Source: Microcoleus sp. FACHB-1515
GTDB lineage: Bacteria; Cyanobacteriota; Cyanobacteriia; Elainellales; Elainellaceae
Reading direction: 5' to 3'
Assembly: GCF_014696105.1 (NCBI RefSeq)
Contig: NZ_JACJPO010000037.1
Span: 16,074 to 80,073 of the forward strand
DNA: 64,000 bases
Notes under the pieces: generated by a model
What the model saw: the letters and a program-made list of their open reading frames with translations, nothing else
What the model was told of the DNA's origin: nothing
Databases searched by the model: none
Program-made: the position numbers and the translations under genes
Shown: piece after piece, positions 8,473 to 17,593 of the stretch
Numbering within the stretch: the first letter of the stretch is position 1
Layout: each line of letters opens with the position of its first letter

Positions 8473-10337
8473 GAATTATGGTATTTGATCGCCCGAAAAG
8501 ACCCGGACAGTCAGGGAATACAGGAAACAACAAAGCGTTTGCTCGACCCAATCAGGGCAGGCAAAATCAGCAGGATGGCAATCAACGGGGCGGCGGCAAT
8601 TCGCGCCCACCCGGAGCTTCTCCCTGGTTGACAGAGGAACCTCCCCAGGATCCCACCGCCAGCTTTGTCGAATATTTGCGCTGGATGCGCTCCGCTGACA
8701 GTCAGTACAAAGATGAAAGTAAGGTAGAGATTCTGCAAATTGCCGAACAGCAAGCCAACTACCAGGTTCGTCTGCGAGAAATGAATCGGCGGACTCGACT
8801 GATTGCAGGTGCCGAAAACTGTTTGGAGGTTTCTTGCCCGTGGCGCATTCGCGTCGGCGGACATCGCGGACCCGAAAGCATTTTGTTACCCGCTTTTGAT
8901 GCGGTGGGGATGCCCTACATTCCTTCCAGCACTTTACGGGGAGTGGCTCGAACTCAAGCAATTCGCCACTTTATGCAGACTGAGCAGCTTTCTTGGAAAG
9001 CCGCAGAAGCCAGAATCGCCCCTTTCTTTGGATCTTTGGAGGCAGCAGCAGGCGATCGCATCGGCAAAGTAATTTTTCTAGATGCTTACCCGATGCCAGA
9101 GAAATCAGACCGAGGGGGCGGACTGGCTGTTGATATTGCTAACAATATCTGGTCTTGGCAAGACAACCAGATCAATTACAAACCTAACCCTAATTTGTAT
9201 TTCTCGCTGCGAAAAGCGACTTTTTTAATGGGAATTCGAGCCGGAACAGGCTGCACACCCGCGATTTTGCAGCAGGTTAAAGCATGGTTGATTGCTGGAC
9301 TTGCTGAAGGTATTGGATCGCAGGTAAATACGGGCTATGGCACGCTGCAAGCTCATGGTGCAAACACCGCGCGATCGAGCCTGCTGGAAGTTGACTTCAC
9401 CTTGGAAGGACAGCTCATTCATGGGCGGCAACAGTTTACCCCGTGGAAGCAAAGCGAAAGAGGGCAATGGCAGATGCGGGGCAAACCCGATGCCGAAGTC
9501 AGGGCTACCGCTTTCAAGTCAATGCTGCGTTATTGGTTTCGCACTTTTGCAATGGGTGTGCTGAGCATTGAAGCAGTGAGGTCTTTAGAGGCAGAAATTT
9601 TTGGCTCGATCGATCCCCAGAAGCGCGGCTATCTGCGAGTGGAAGTCTTAGATGACAGAATTGTTCAGCCTGAAGCCACACAGAAAAATGATCGCTGCGG
9701 TGAACAGAGCGGCAGGCTGAGGCTGAGCCTATCGTCAGAGACGGCTGCGGCGAAGGCTGAGGCTGTGCAGAATCTAGCCAGGAACCTCACCTGGTTAATG
9801 TTTCATCTAGGCGGGGTTGGGCAAGGGGCAAGACGCCCCTGTTACTCTCGCAGCACTAGAAAGCACGCGCCCTGGTGGAGAGGTTCAACGCTGATTGCAG
9901 AAAGCGATGATGCCTTCTGGAAGATTCCAGAGTCCATTGCAGAATTCAAAACTCTGTTTCAAACCCGATTAAGAGCTTTCTATCACGCACTCAACCAGCT
10001 ATCAGGTAAGGCAATCGATCCAGCCAGACCCAGAACAGTAGCTCAACCCGTAGAAGCGATCGATAGCACTGCAAGAATTGTTGTCTGTTCTGGGAAAGAG
10101 GATTTTGACAAACCCTATGCCCTGGCGGTTTTGCATCATCAAGACTTCAAAGTTCGAGGAAAATATGATCCCGATCTCTGTGGCGGCACCACTCCGACCG
10201 TCAAACCGTCTCCCGTTTGGATTGCGGATCTTGGTGACTATCAAGTGGTGACAGTCTTTAAGGCAAATGATAATCCTAGAAAAAATTACCTTACCAGAGT
10301 TCAAAGATCGACGTCTCATCGACTTTGGCCTCTCTAA
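8469..10337 (+). CDS. Fused Cmr6-Cmr1 RAMP protein of type III-B complex
   Basis: A 622-residue protein with two RAMP modules, roughly twice the size of one Cmr subunit. After a low-complexity Gln/Asn/Gly-rich start (about 10-60), the first module has PYIPSSTLRG (149 onward) and the glycine-rich GIGSQVNTGYG of Cmr6. The second begins near residue 306 (LEVDFTLEG) and carries FKSMLRYWFR and GVGQGARRPCYSR, the Cmr1 pattern. No separate cmr1 or cmr6 is present, so the fusion probably supplies both subunits at the 3' end of the crRNA. The start overlaps the cmr5 stop (ATGA). The order Cmr6 then Cmr1 is inferred from motifs. Confidence 0.85.
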   Translation: MRIMVFDRPKRPGQSGNTGNNKAFARPNQGRQNQQDGNQRGGGNSRPPGASPWLTEEPPQDPTASFVEYLRWMRSADSQYKDESKVEILQIAEQQANYQVRLREMNRRTRLIAGAENCLEVSCPWRIRVGGHRGPESILLPAFDAVGMPYIPSSTLRGVARTQAIRHFMQTEQLSWKAAEARIAPFFGSLEAAAGDRIGKVIFLDAYPMPEKSDRGGGLAVDIANNIWSWQDNQINYKPNPNLYFSLRKATFLMGIRAGTGCTPAILQQVKAWLIAGLAEGIGSQVNTGYGTLQAHGANTARSSLLEVDFTLEGQLIHGRQQFTPWKQSERGQWQMRGKPDAEVRATAFKSMLRYWFRTFAMGVLSIEAVRSLEAEIFGSIDPQKRGYLRVEVLDDRIVQPEATQKNDRCGEQSGRLRLSLSSETAAAKAEAVQNLARNLTWLMFHLGGVGQGARRPCYSRSTRKHAPWWRGSTLIAESDDAFWKIPESIAEFKTLFQTRLRAFYHALNQLSGKAIDPARPRTVAQPVEAIDSTARIVVCSGKEDFDKPYALAVLHHQDFKVRGKYDPDLCGGTTPTVKPSPVWIADLGDYQVVTVFKANDNPRKNYLTRVQRSTSHRLWPL

Positions 10338-10364
10338 CTCACTCCAACCACGCCCCACACTACA

Positions 10365-12146
10365 ATGGCAATCCTAGTTGCGAACATTGGCACCTCAGAT
10401 ATTTCGGTCAAGATCGGTGACTACTACATTCCGATCGGCTTCGATCGCAGCGAGCCGAACATCGTTGAGCCAGAGGAGGATAGTCCTGAGGCTGCTGTCT
10501 GGGTGAAAAATCGAAGACGCGAAATTCAGAGCCTCTATAGAGAGTTAGGATTTCAAGATTCAGGAGACCCTAAATGGTCTGTTCCCTTTCGTGACCTGAC
10601 TCAGAGGCTACTGGCGGCTTATACGACAGAACCGGACATCTGGCACGATCGCATTCTACCTGGTCGTTTGTGGGGAGTTATCGAAGCTGCCCTTCAGTTT
10701 CCGCTCACCGAAGTGCATCTATTCATCACAAACCAGCTAGACGAAGAAGCCGATAAACGCCTAAGCGATACAGTTTATCTGTTTGAGCTAATCCAGCAGT
10801 GGCTGAAAACAAGGTTAGAACGGGAGGGACGCCCGCTTTTAGCAATCTGCGGAGTTGCAATTGAGTTTAAAGCGATCGACCAGGATAAACTCCTCAGTCG
10901 CTACTATGATTTCTTCAAAGACAGACCGGCTAACGAAGAGTTGCTGCTCAGCATCAAAGGGGGAACCCCTCAAATGCAGACGGCTCTGCGAGTCCAGGCG
11001 AACGCCGTTGGCTCTCAATACCAGATTTCTTTGGAACCAAGGCTGGTGATTTCTGATGTTCTGCACGGTAAGCCATCAAAATGCGATCGCATCTCGTTAT
11101 GGCGCTACACCCGAATTCAGAAGTACCAGGCAGTTGAGCGGTTACTAAAGCGGTGGGATTTTGCGGGTGCGATCGCGCTGCTCGAAGACTGGCAGGAGGT
11201 GTTGAAGTTTCTGAAGACTCATCAAGTTGTTGATCTCGACAGCCTGAAGCAGAGCAGCGATCGAGTAGAGCAAATGATTCAGCTCACTACGTTTGCGAAA
11301 CATCAGTTTAATTTAGACGCTGGAGCCGCGAAGCGGCTATCGGAAAAGTATCGCCATCTGAAAGAAGTTCAGACGCTCACATCACAATATAAGCAGCAGA
11401 ATTCTCCACTCACAACGCTAAATCTATTTACGCAATGTCGCATTTTTTGGGAACTCGACCAGATCGCAAATTTCCTACCTCGTCTCGGTTCATGCTGCGA
11501 ATTTGCGCTAGAAACAATCATCAGGCGATCGTTGAGCGGTCAACCAATTGTTGATTCTCAATGGAGGCTCGATGTTGATAGAGCGAAGAGACTGTGGGAT
11601 GGGCGCTTCTGGCAAGACTTCGCGCAGCGAGAGAGAAGCTGGTTTGATCCCAAAGACAATCGGAGCAAGGACAACACTAATTTTATTAACTTTGAGAGAA
11701 ATCTAAGAGACGGGAAAAAAGCTCCCTACAAACTAACTGGACGCTATAGCAAGCGCAATTTGGCAGAGGCACTTTTCTCGCAGGCGCAGCAGCCGCAGAA
11801 TTTACAGGAGTGGGAAGCAGTTCATCAGTTTCTAACCCAATTGGATTTCTGGGTCGCTCTGCGGAATGACCTGATTCACATGGCTAAAGGAGTTTCTAGA
11901 GAGGCAATGGTAACGCTTTATCAGGAGGAAACTTCTCGTCACAAAGCCGTAATTCGCGGACTGCCTAATACAAAAATTTGCCCGCCGGAAGAGATTCTTC
12001 CTACACTCAGTCAAATTGTAGTCAGCCCATTAATTGGGTTGGAAAAACCATTGATCCAGAAATTTACGAGTTTGACTGACGATCGCTATCTTTACAGCGC
12101 TGTCACTCAGTCAATCCAATCTCTCTGCGCCCAGGATCTTTTATAG
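10365..12146 (+). CDS. CARF-HEPN ribonuclease, Csx1/Csm6-like ancillary effector
   Basis: A 593-residue protein 27 nt after the Cmr genes. The N-terminus (AILVANIGTSDIS) and the loop SIKGGTPQMQ (196-205) look like a CARF fold that binds cyclic oligoadenylate. The C-terminal part contains RNDLIH, an R-x4-H HEPN ribonuclease motif at R500/H505. Such proteins degrade RNA non-specifically when Cas10 makes the messenger. With GGDD intact and both nuclease centres of the complex in doubt, this is the likely toxic output of the system. It is longer than most Csx1/Csm6 proteins; the region 230-460 between the two domains is mostly helical and unassigned. Confidence 0.82.
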   Translation: MAILVANIGTSDISVKIGDYYIPIGFDRSEPNIVEPEEDSPEAAVWVKNRRREIQSLYRELGFQDSGDPKWSVPFRDLTQRLLAAYTTEPDIWHDRILPGRLWGVIEAALQFPLTEVHLFITNQLDEEADKRLSDTVYLFELIQQWLKTRLEREGRPLLAICGVAIEFKAIDQDKLLSRYYDFFKDRPANEELLLSIKGGTPQMQTALRVQANAVGSQYQISLEPRLVISDVLHGKPSKCDRISLWRYTRIQKYQAVERLLKRWDFAGAIALLEDWQEVLKFLKTHQVVDLDSLKQSSDRVEQMIQLTTFAKHQFNLDAGAAKRLSEKYRHLKEVQTLTSQYKQQNSPLTTLNLFTQCRIFWELDQIANFLPRLGSCCEFALETIIRRSLSGQPIVDSQWRLDVDRAKRLWDGRFWQDFAQRERSWFDPKDNRSKDNTNFINFERNLRDGKKAPYKLTGRYSKRNLAEALFSQAQQPQNLQEWEAVHQFLTQLDFWVALRNDLIHMAKGVSREAMVTLYQEETSRHKAVIRGLPNTKICPPEEILPTLSQIVVSPLIGLEKPLIQKFTSLTDDRYLYSAVTQSIQSLCAQDLL

Positions 12147-12163
12147 TTTTCAGCTTCTTTCCA

Positions 12164-14293
12164 ATGGCAAGATCAATGTCTTCAAATACTCTGTGCCATT
12201 TTCTAATCGGGCTACCGGGCTGTGGCAAATCAACACTGGCACGACAGTGGATCGATCGATTTCCTCACACAGTTTGGGTTTCGACGGATGCGATTCGTGA
12301 GCAGCTATTTGGAAACGAGGCAATTCAGGGGAGTTGGGCAGCGATCGAAGCTCAAGCGATCGAGCAGATCAGAGAGGCGATCGCCCAGGAAAAATCAGTG
12401 ATTTACGATGCGACCAACGTGAAGCGAGCATGGCGGCTTGGTTTTTTGCAGAAACTCGCAGATTGCCCAATCGACTGGATGGCATGGCAGTTCACCACGT
12501 CGCTCGAAACCTGCAAAGCCTGCAATTTAGTTCGCGATCGAGCGGTGCCAGACAGCGTGATTGAGCAGTTTGCAGCGGCACTCAAAGCGTTTTCACCAGA
12601 GGCGGGGGAGGGCTTTGCTGTCGTCAATTCTGTTCCCCTCCGGGATGGACAGTTTGATTTTGAGACGATCGCCGACATCATTGCCAAACTGGACAAGTCA
12701 ATTTGCTATCAGCAGAATCGGATGAGTCAGTATCAACTCCATCCCTATTCTGATCTGCTGGCGTTTGAACGACTGATGTATCTGATTTCTGTGCTGATGC
12801 AGTTTCCTGGTTTGGGTAACTGGCAGCATCATCATCCCATCTGGCTTCAGCGAATAGCAGGTTCGTCAGCGTTTGACAGTGCTGAAGCTGAAATTGCCGC
12901 AGTGATTGCCCACCAGCGGGGTGAGGTTTACGCCGATCGACAGGCGATCGCCCGCAATCTAAATTGGTTACAAATTAACGGGTTTGTCAATGCTCCCTTC
13001 TCGAATGCGCCGCTGCGATTTGAGCCTGTGAAAGCGATCGCAAATTCGCGGCTGTTTCCACACCGCTATTCAGATTGGGTTCCATTCGATCGCTTGATGC
13101 AGTTGATTCGGTTTTTGGCACACCACCCGCAACTTTATCAAAGTCAAAAGAACGTGCGATCGAATTTAATTGACGGACTCAAACAGCAGGGAATTGTGCC
13201 TGAACAATCAAAGCAGGAAGATTCAAAGCTGCAAAACAATTTGCGAAAAGACGTTGAAACCGCACTTAAACCCTACGGCATTATGGCGACCAAACCAATG
13301 CGAGATGGCTATTTTGTGGGAACTGGAATTTTGTCTGCGCCGGAACTGTTGCGCGTTTATTACGGGTTGGAATCTCAGGCCAAGCATCTATCCGATCCGG
13401 TTGCGCTCAAAGCTTACGAAACCTTTCGCGATCGATTACCCTATCTCAACCTGGAGCCGCATGAGATGTATTCGATTCGGCAGGTGTTGACTCAAAAGAT
13501 CGTTGCACCGGAGTTACTGTCATCGGCATCGTTGGCACATGAACGCAACCTAGCGCAGCTAGAGGCGGCCATTCAAATGGGACAAACCGTCTGGATTCGG
13601 CATTTGAGTCAGGCGGCTGAGTTTGAGCAAGACGCTGACAAAACAGCAGCCTATGAAGTGTTACCGCTGCAAATTGTTTATTACAACATCGCTTGGTATC
13701 TGGGCTATGAGCGTCAAGACAATCAGCTTTTGGAATACTATCGCCTCGATCGATTGACCTTAGAACCAAACAGCGGTGCGTTTCAACGACATTCATTCAA
13801 CCGTAAAACTCAATTGAAATTGCGACAGCGGCTAGAGCAGTTACAGATAGCTGGATACGGTGTATATCTAGGTCGAAATCCGTCTCAGCAAAGTGCTTTA
13901 CTCAGTTCAGATGCCAAGGTGCAAAAATCGGTGATCGATCTGCTAGAGCTTTGGTTTGACACGAAGATATTTAAGTTTGTCAGTGAGGGCAACGATCGCT
14001 TTGCCAGCTTACAGATGTCGCCGCGACTGACTCCCATGAGCAGACAGGAGCGTGAGCAAATCTTTAAGCTCAAACCGTCAAATGATCCCAACTATCCACA
14101 TCGACTCAAGGCAAAACTGCCTGTGTGGACGCTCAAAGAAAGCGTTGATCTAAGAACCTGGATTACTGGGTTTGGCAGCAGCGTCAAGGTCGTTTCGCCC
14201 AAGTTTTTAACAGCAGAAATTGCCGATCGCGGACAATCGATCGCAGATCTGTACGTCAACGATCGAGCTTCGTCCGAATCAAACCGGAGTTGA
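12164..14293 (+). CDS. P-loop kinase / winged-helix / WYL domain fusion protein
   Basis: A 709-residue protein 17 nt downstream of the CARF-HEPN gene and on the same strand, so probably in the Cmr operon. Residues 1 to about 180 form a polynucleotide-kinase-like P-loop domain (Walker A GLPGCGKST at 16-24; VIYDATN strand). The middle (about 200-340) has segments like winged helices (ARNLNWLQINGFV). A WYL domain follows, with its signature at W511-Y512-L513 and YYRLDRLTL after it. WYL domains bind ligands, often nucleic acid, and act as regulators or sensors in defence loci. Kinase plus WYL suggests sensing or modifying nucleic-acid ends, or ligand-gated transcription control. The role is inference. 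Confidence 0.75.
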   Translation: MARSMSSNTLCHFLIGLPGCGKSTLARQWIDRFPHTVWVSTDAIREQLFGNEAIQGSWAAIEAQAIEQIREAIAQEKSVIYDATNVKRAWRLGFLQKLADCPIDWMAWQFTTSLETCKACNLVRDRAVPDSVIEQFAAALKAFSPEAGEGFAVVNSVPLRDGQFDFETIADIIAKLDKSICYQQNRMSQYQLHPYSDLLAFERLMYLISVLMQFPGLGNWQHHHPIWLQRIAGSSAFDSAEAEIAAVIAHQRGEVYADRQAIARNLNWLQINGFVNAPFSNAPLRFEPVKAIANSRLFPHRYSDWVPFDRLMQLIRFLAHHPQLYQSQKNVRSNLIDGLKQQGIVPEQSKQEDSKLQNNLRKDVETALKPYGIMATKPMRDGYFVGTGILSAPELLRVYYGLESQAKHLSDPVALKAYETFRDRLPYLNLEPHEMYSIRQVLTQKIVAPELLSSASLAHERNLAQLEAAIQMGQTVWIRHLSQAAEFEQDADKTAAYEVLPLQIVYYNIAWYLGYERQDNQLLEYYRLDRLTLEPNSGAFQRHSFNRKTQLKLRQRLEQLQIAGYGVYLGRNPSQQSALLSSDAKVQKSVIDLLELWFDTKIFKFVSEGNDRFASLQMSPRLTPMSRQEREQIFKLKPSNDPNYPHRLKAKLPVWTLKESVDLRTWITGFGSSVKVVSPKFLTAEIADRGQSIADLYVNDRASSESNRS

Positions 14294-14335
14294 CAAAGTG
14301 GCAACGCCTGCAAGTCTTTCTAATCGAAGTCTGCA

Positions 14336-14995
14336 TCAAGCGCTTCTTTGCGATCGCCCCACCCAAATCGGCGCGTGATAAAACTCCCCACACTGCTCCA
14401 ACTCAAAGCCGCCCAACAATACACCCAACCACACTTCAATCTGAGGCATCCCTAAGCGCTCTGACAATTCGGTCAACGACACGGTTGATGCAGATGTCGC
14501 TTGTAGGCTTAAGGCGATCGCCTTCACCCAGCCCGTCACATCCTCCGAATGCGTCACGTCCAACACTTGTTGCTGGGCGGTCTCGGTTTCTAGCTGCTCA
14601 ATCATCGTCAGCACTGCCGTCTTCTCGACGGGAGCCGCGATCGATCCCTCTAGCTTTGCGATCGATTTCGTTCGCTGCTGTCGAGGGCTTGCAGGTTCCA
14701 TCAACTCGGTTAAATCGACGCTCATCGTCTGCCGCACCATGTCCGAGAAGAAACCGCGATCGACGATCGGGTCGCGATACACTTCTTCCCACTCGGTCAT
14801 CAGCACTTCTGCTCGCACGGCACACAACTCGGCCACTTGCAGCAACGCCTCACCCGCCACTTGAAGGCGATCGGCCTCTGGCATTTGATCGATCGCCGCA
14901 TCCATCGCGTCAAGCAGCGCCACCACATCCACCTGCTCCGGCATCATCTGCGCCGATCGCAACTCGTCCCATAACTCAAGCTGCCAACCGTTCAT
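14336..14995 (-). CDS. Unknown protein with C-terminal HTH-like segment, last gene of a three-gene operon
   Basis: A 219-residue acidic, mainly helical protein. I do not recognise a family. The final 50 residues (LTELSERLGMPQIEVWLGVL) resemble a helix-turn-helix. The start overlaps the stop of the preceding gene by ATGA, so it is coupled to it. It converges with the kinase-WYL gene, leaving 42 nt between the stops. A 416-codon frame on the opposite strand is Ser/Arg/Pro-rich and is a shadow of this operon. Confidence 0.7.
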   Translation of the reverse strand: MNGWQLELWDELRSAQMMPEQVDVVALLDAMDAAIDQMPEADRLQVAGEALLQVAELCAVRAEVLMTEWEEVYRDPIVDRGFFSDMVRQTMSVDLTELMEPASPRQQRTKSIAKLEGSIAAPVEKTAVLTMIEQLETETAQQQVLDVTHSEDVTGWVKAIALSLQATSASTVSLTELSERLGMPQIEVWLGVLLGGFELEQCGEFYHAPIWVGRSQRSA

Positions 14996-15531
14996 CGACT
15001 GCCCTCCAGCACGCTCGATCGCAAATGGTCAGCATGATACGAGCAAGGCCGAATCGGACACTGCGAGATGGAATGCTGTTCTTCACGCGCATAGCGCTCA
15101 AAACCCGATCGCTTCTCATTGCCATACTGCTGATACAACGCATCAAGCAATTGCCGAGCATATTCCTTGACCATACGGGGCGGCAGCCCAAACACGTGTT
15201 GCGGCTGCGTCAAGGCGATCGGCTTGTCCCCTCGCCACAGTTCCGCACACATGGCATGAATGATCACTTCATCATTCGGCTGACGCGGCTTTTCGACATA
15301 CGTGTGCAACACGACAAACGACACGATCGGAATCGGCACAACAATTTCTGCCATCTGCGGCTGCCGCCGCACTCGATCGCCCCTGCCCTTGCGGTAGTAC
15401 GATCGCCGACTATGGCACACACTGTCATTCCAGCAGCCAGCGCCGCCCTCAGCCGCATCATGCAGCTTGCGTGCCTCGATCGTCGTCAACAAACTACATG
15501 CCCAACATTTCTCGCAACTGCGCCGTCCCAT
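14992..15531 (-). CDS. Conserved cyanobacterial protein of unknown function with N-terminal cysteine cluster
   Basis: The start at 15531 gives 179 residues beginning MGRRSCEKCWACSLL, 5 nt after the stop of the upstream gene. A longer frame would extend into that gene. The N-terminus has CxxCxxC followed by further Cys and His residues (CWNDSVCHSRRS), and the C-terminus has CPIRPC, so metal binding is likely. From memory, this type of protein recurs in cyanobacterial plasmids and accessory regions, but I know no function. It is the middle gene of a tight operon. Confidence 0.72.
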   Translation of the reverse strand: MGRRSCEKCWACSLLTTIEARKLHDAAEGGAGCWNDSVCHSRRSYYRKGRGDRVRRQPQMAEIVVPIPIVSFVVLHTYVEKPRQPNDEVIIHAMCAELWRGDKPIALTQPQHVFGLPPRMVKEYARQLLDALYQQYGNEKRSGFERYAREEQHSISQCPIRPCSYHADHLRSSVLEGSR

Positions 15532-15536
15532 GAGTG

Positions 15537-15926
15537 CTAACCCTGTTCCGGCTGCAACAAGCCGGATCGCTCCAGCATCTGACCGCGCCACTGCTCAACG
15601 ATTGCCGCCACCCGCGATCGCTCACCTGCATCTTGCCACACCGATTGCCAGTGATGCTTCCAACCCGTCACCTGCCGACCGAGCCTTAGCAGTTCTTCAG
15701 CCAGTACCAGATCCGACTCGTTGTGAAGTAGGTTGAGCGTCGTGATTGTCCACTCCGTAAAATACTGGCACATCTCCAGGCTGGCGATCGCCACCTGCGC
15801 CCCGACCACATCGCCTTCACGCAAATTACTCCTGATACGCGCCAGTTCCGATGCCAAATTCCCCAACTGCCGCGATCGATCGAGCTTCAGGTAGCTGTCT
15901 TTGCGATCGTCCAGATTCTTCATCAT
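15537..15926 (-). CDS. Small helical protein of unknown function, first gene of the operon
   Basis: About 129 residues from the MMKNLDD start; a longer frame begins at 15989. The sequence is helical, with an R/L-rich central part (LGNLASELARIRSNLREGD) and a tryptophan-rich tail (WKHHWQSVWQ). It precedes the cysteine-cluster gene by 5 nt. No family is recognised. The region upstream (15990-16090) would hold the operon promoter. Confidence 0.62.
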   Translation of the reverse strand: MMKNLDDRKDSYLKLDRSRQLGNLASELARIRSNLREGDVVGAQVAIASLEMCQYFTEWTITTLNLLHNESDLVLAEELLRLGRQVTGWKHHWQSVWQDAGERSRVAAIVEQWRGQMLERSGLLQPEQG

Positions 15927-16181
15927 GCTTCGACTCCCAACAGCTTGCGATCGAATCAGGTGGATGGGCATCGAGCAAACAGCCTGCAATCAGGCAGTTC
16001 TAGTCAATCGCAACCTCCCTATCATAAAGCAAAATTCGATCGCGATCGCCCACTTACCCTTATTATTCTGAGAATATTCTGATAGAGATAAGTGAAATTA
16101 TCTATATCTGTGGCAAGGGGGCGATCGAGTAAACGCCCTACAATTTACCTAGGGCGATCGTGGATGTTGCTGGAGGAAGCC

Positions 16182-16952
16182 ATGTCGATGGAAAGCGCGG
16201 CGGGTCGATCGACCACACAGCGGGCGATCGATCGCGATTGGGAACATCCCACGCCCCCGACTGATTTGATTTTCGATGATGGAGAACCGTTGGAAAGCGC
16301 TCGTCACCGCATTGCCATGAATGTGCTGATTGCCTCGGCGATCGCGGCACTGGGCGATCGACCCAACTCGTTTGTGGGCGGCAACATGTTTGTCTACTAC
16401 AGCCGCAATCAAGCGATGAATCGTGATTTTCGTGGCCCTGACTTTTTTGTCGCGCTTGAGGTCGATGGCACAAAAGAGCGGCAGGGGTGGGTGACGTGGG
16501 AGGAAGATGGCCGCTACCCGGATGTGATTGTTGAGTTGTTGTCGCCGAGTACGGCACAGGTCGATCGAACAACCAAAAAGGATCTGTATGAGCGCGTGTT
16601 TCGGACGGCGGACTACTATGTGTTCGACCCGTTCGAGCCATCAGCGTTTGAGGGCTGGCACTTGACCAATCAGCGCTATCAGGCGCTTGAGCCGAATGCA
16701 CAAGGGCAGTTGTGGTGTGAAGCGCTTGGACTGTGGCTGGGCACTTGGACAGGCAGTGTGCAGCGTGAACCGCCGACGGGCACTTGCGAATGGCTCAGGT
16801 TTTATGATGCTCAGGGCAGTCTGATTTTGCTGCCGGAAGAGCAGGCGCGATCGCGGGCTGAGCAAGCCGAAGCCCAACTCATTCAAGAACGCGATCGAGT
16901 GCGCGAACAACTACGAGCGAGAGGTATCGATCCGGACGAAGTGTTAGGCTGA
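16182..16952 (+). CDS. Uma2 family (DUF820) putative endonuclease, copy A
   Basis: Uma2 proteins have a PD-(D/E)xK nuclease-like fold and are greatly expanded in cyanobacteria; their role is not established. The start at 16182 follows GGAGG by 5-6 nt and gives 256 residues; earlier in-frame starts exist. Family features are RDFRGPDFFVALEV, the core strand PDVIVELLSPST, and a C-terminal coiled segment ending RARGIDPDEVLG. The gene and its upstream sequence are closely related to the copy starting at 17594, pointing to tandem duplication. Confidence 0.85.
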   Translation: MSMESAAGRSTTQRAIDRDWEHPTPPTDLIFDDGEPLESARHRIAMNVLIASAIAALGDRPNSFVGGNMFVYYSRNQAMNRDFRGPDFFVALEVDGTKERQGWVTWEEDGRYPDVIVELLSPSTAQVDRTTKKDLYERVFRTADYYVFDPFEPSAFEGWHLTNQRYQALEPNAQGQLWCEALGLWLGTWTGSVQREPPTGTCEWLRFYDAQGSLILLPEEQARSRAEQAEAQLIQERDRVREQLRARGIDPDEVLG

Positions 16953-17047
16953 AGGGTGTGGGGGACGGCGGTTCGTACCGAATCAGCTTTGCTGGCCGCA
17001 AAGCTTGCAGGAACGGCATCTCACCCATCAGGAGACAGACTTGCCTA

Positions 17048-17407
17048 TCACGATATCGATAACAGAACTGGGTTGAGTTCGTCTTCAAAATCCAGTTCGG
17101 CGCACTGCTTAATCTTGCATACCAAGACGGTGGCGGACAACCGACGGGCACGATCTTCGCTCCAGCTTGCCGAGGCTTGCCACCATGCCCACAATGGAAG
17201 ACTCCCTTTGCTCAGGTTGCAGCGCTGACAGACGGCGGCCAAGTTCGATCGCACATCTTGTCCGCCTTGCGATCGCGCCACGATGTGATCCAAGGTCAAC
17301 ACGCGCGGTGTACGGCCACAGTAGGCGCAGGTTCCACCAAACCGCTGCTTGATCATCACTTTGAGTTTGGCTTTGGACGATCGCCGACCAAACATCTGAA
17401 TATCCAT
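17048..17407 (-). CDS. HNH endonuclease family protein
   Basis: A 119-residue protein with a clear HNH arrangement: CAYCG, then LDHIVARSQGG, then NLAAVCQRCNLSKG, with two CxxC pairs that would hold structural zinc and the His/Asn catalytic core. It lies on the minus strand between the two Uma2 copies, so it was either captured by the duplication or inserted into it. Small HNH proteins of this type may be stand-alone nucleases; the substrate cannot be told from sequence. Confidence 0.85.
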   Translation of the reverse strand: MDIQMFGRRSSKAKLKVMIKQRFGGTCAYCGRTPRVLTLDHIVARSQGGQDVRSNLAAVCQRCNLSKGSLPLWAWWQASASWSEDRARRLSATVLVCKIKQCAELDFEDELNPVLLSIS

Positions 17408-17593
17408 TGGCGTTGCGGCATTCTTGAAGTGTCTGCTTCTATGGTGCCTTGTAAAAACAATGGCGGGGCGATCGCGTTTGGTCGGGCAAGAGTCGATCGT
17501 ACTGCTCTGTCGATATCAGCAAAGGGGCGATCGAGTAGACGCAGTACAATCAACCTATTGCGATCGCTGGCGTTGCCGATGCTGGAGGAAGCT

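Noticed and set aside
14290..15540. 416-codon plus-strand frame
   Set aside because: It is Ser/Arg/Pro-rich and antisense to the well supported operon at 14336-15926.
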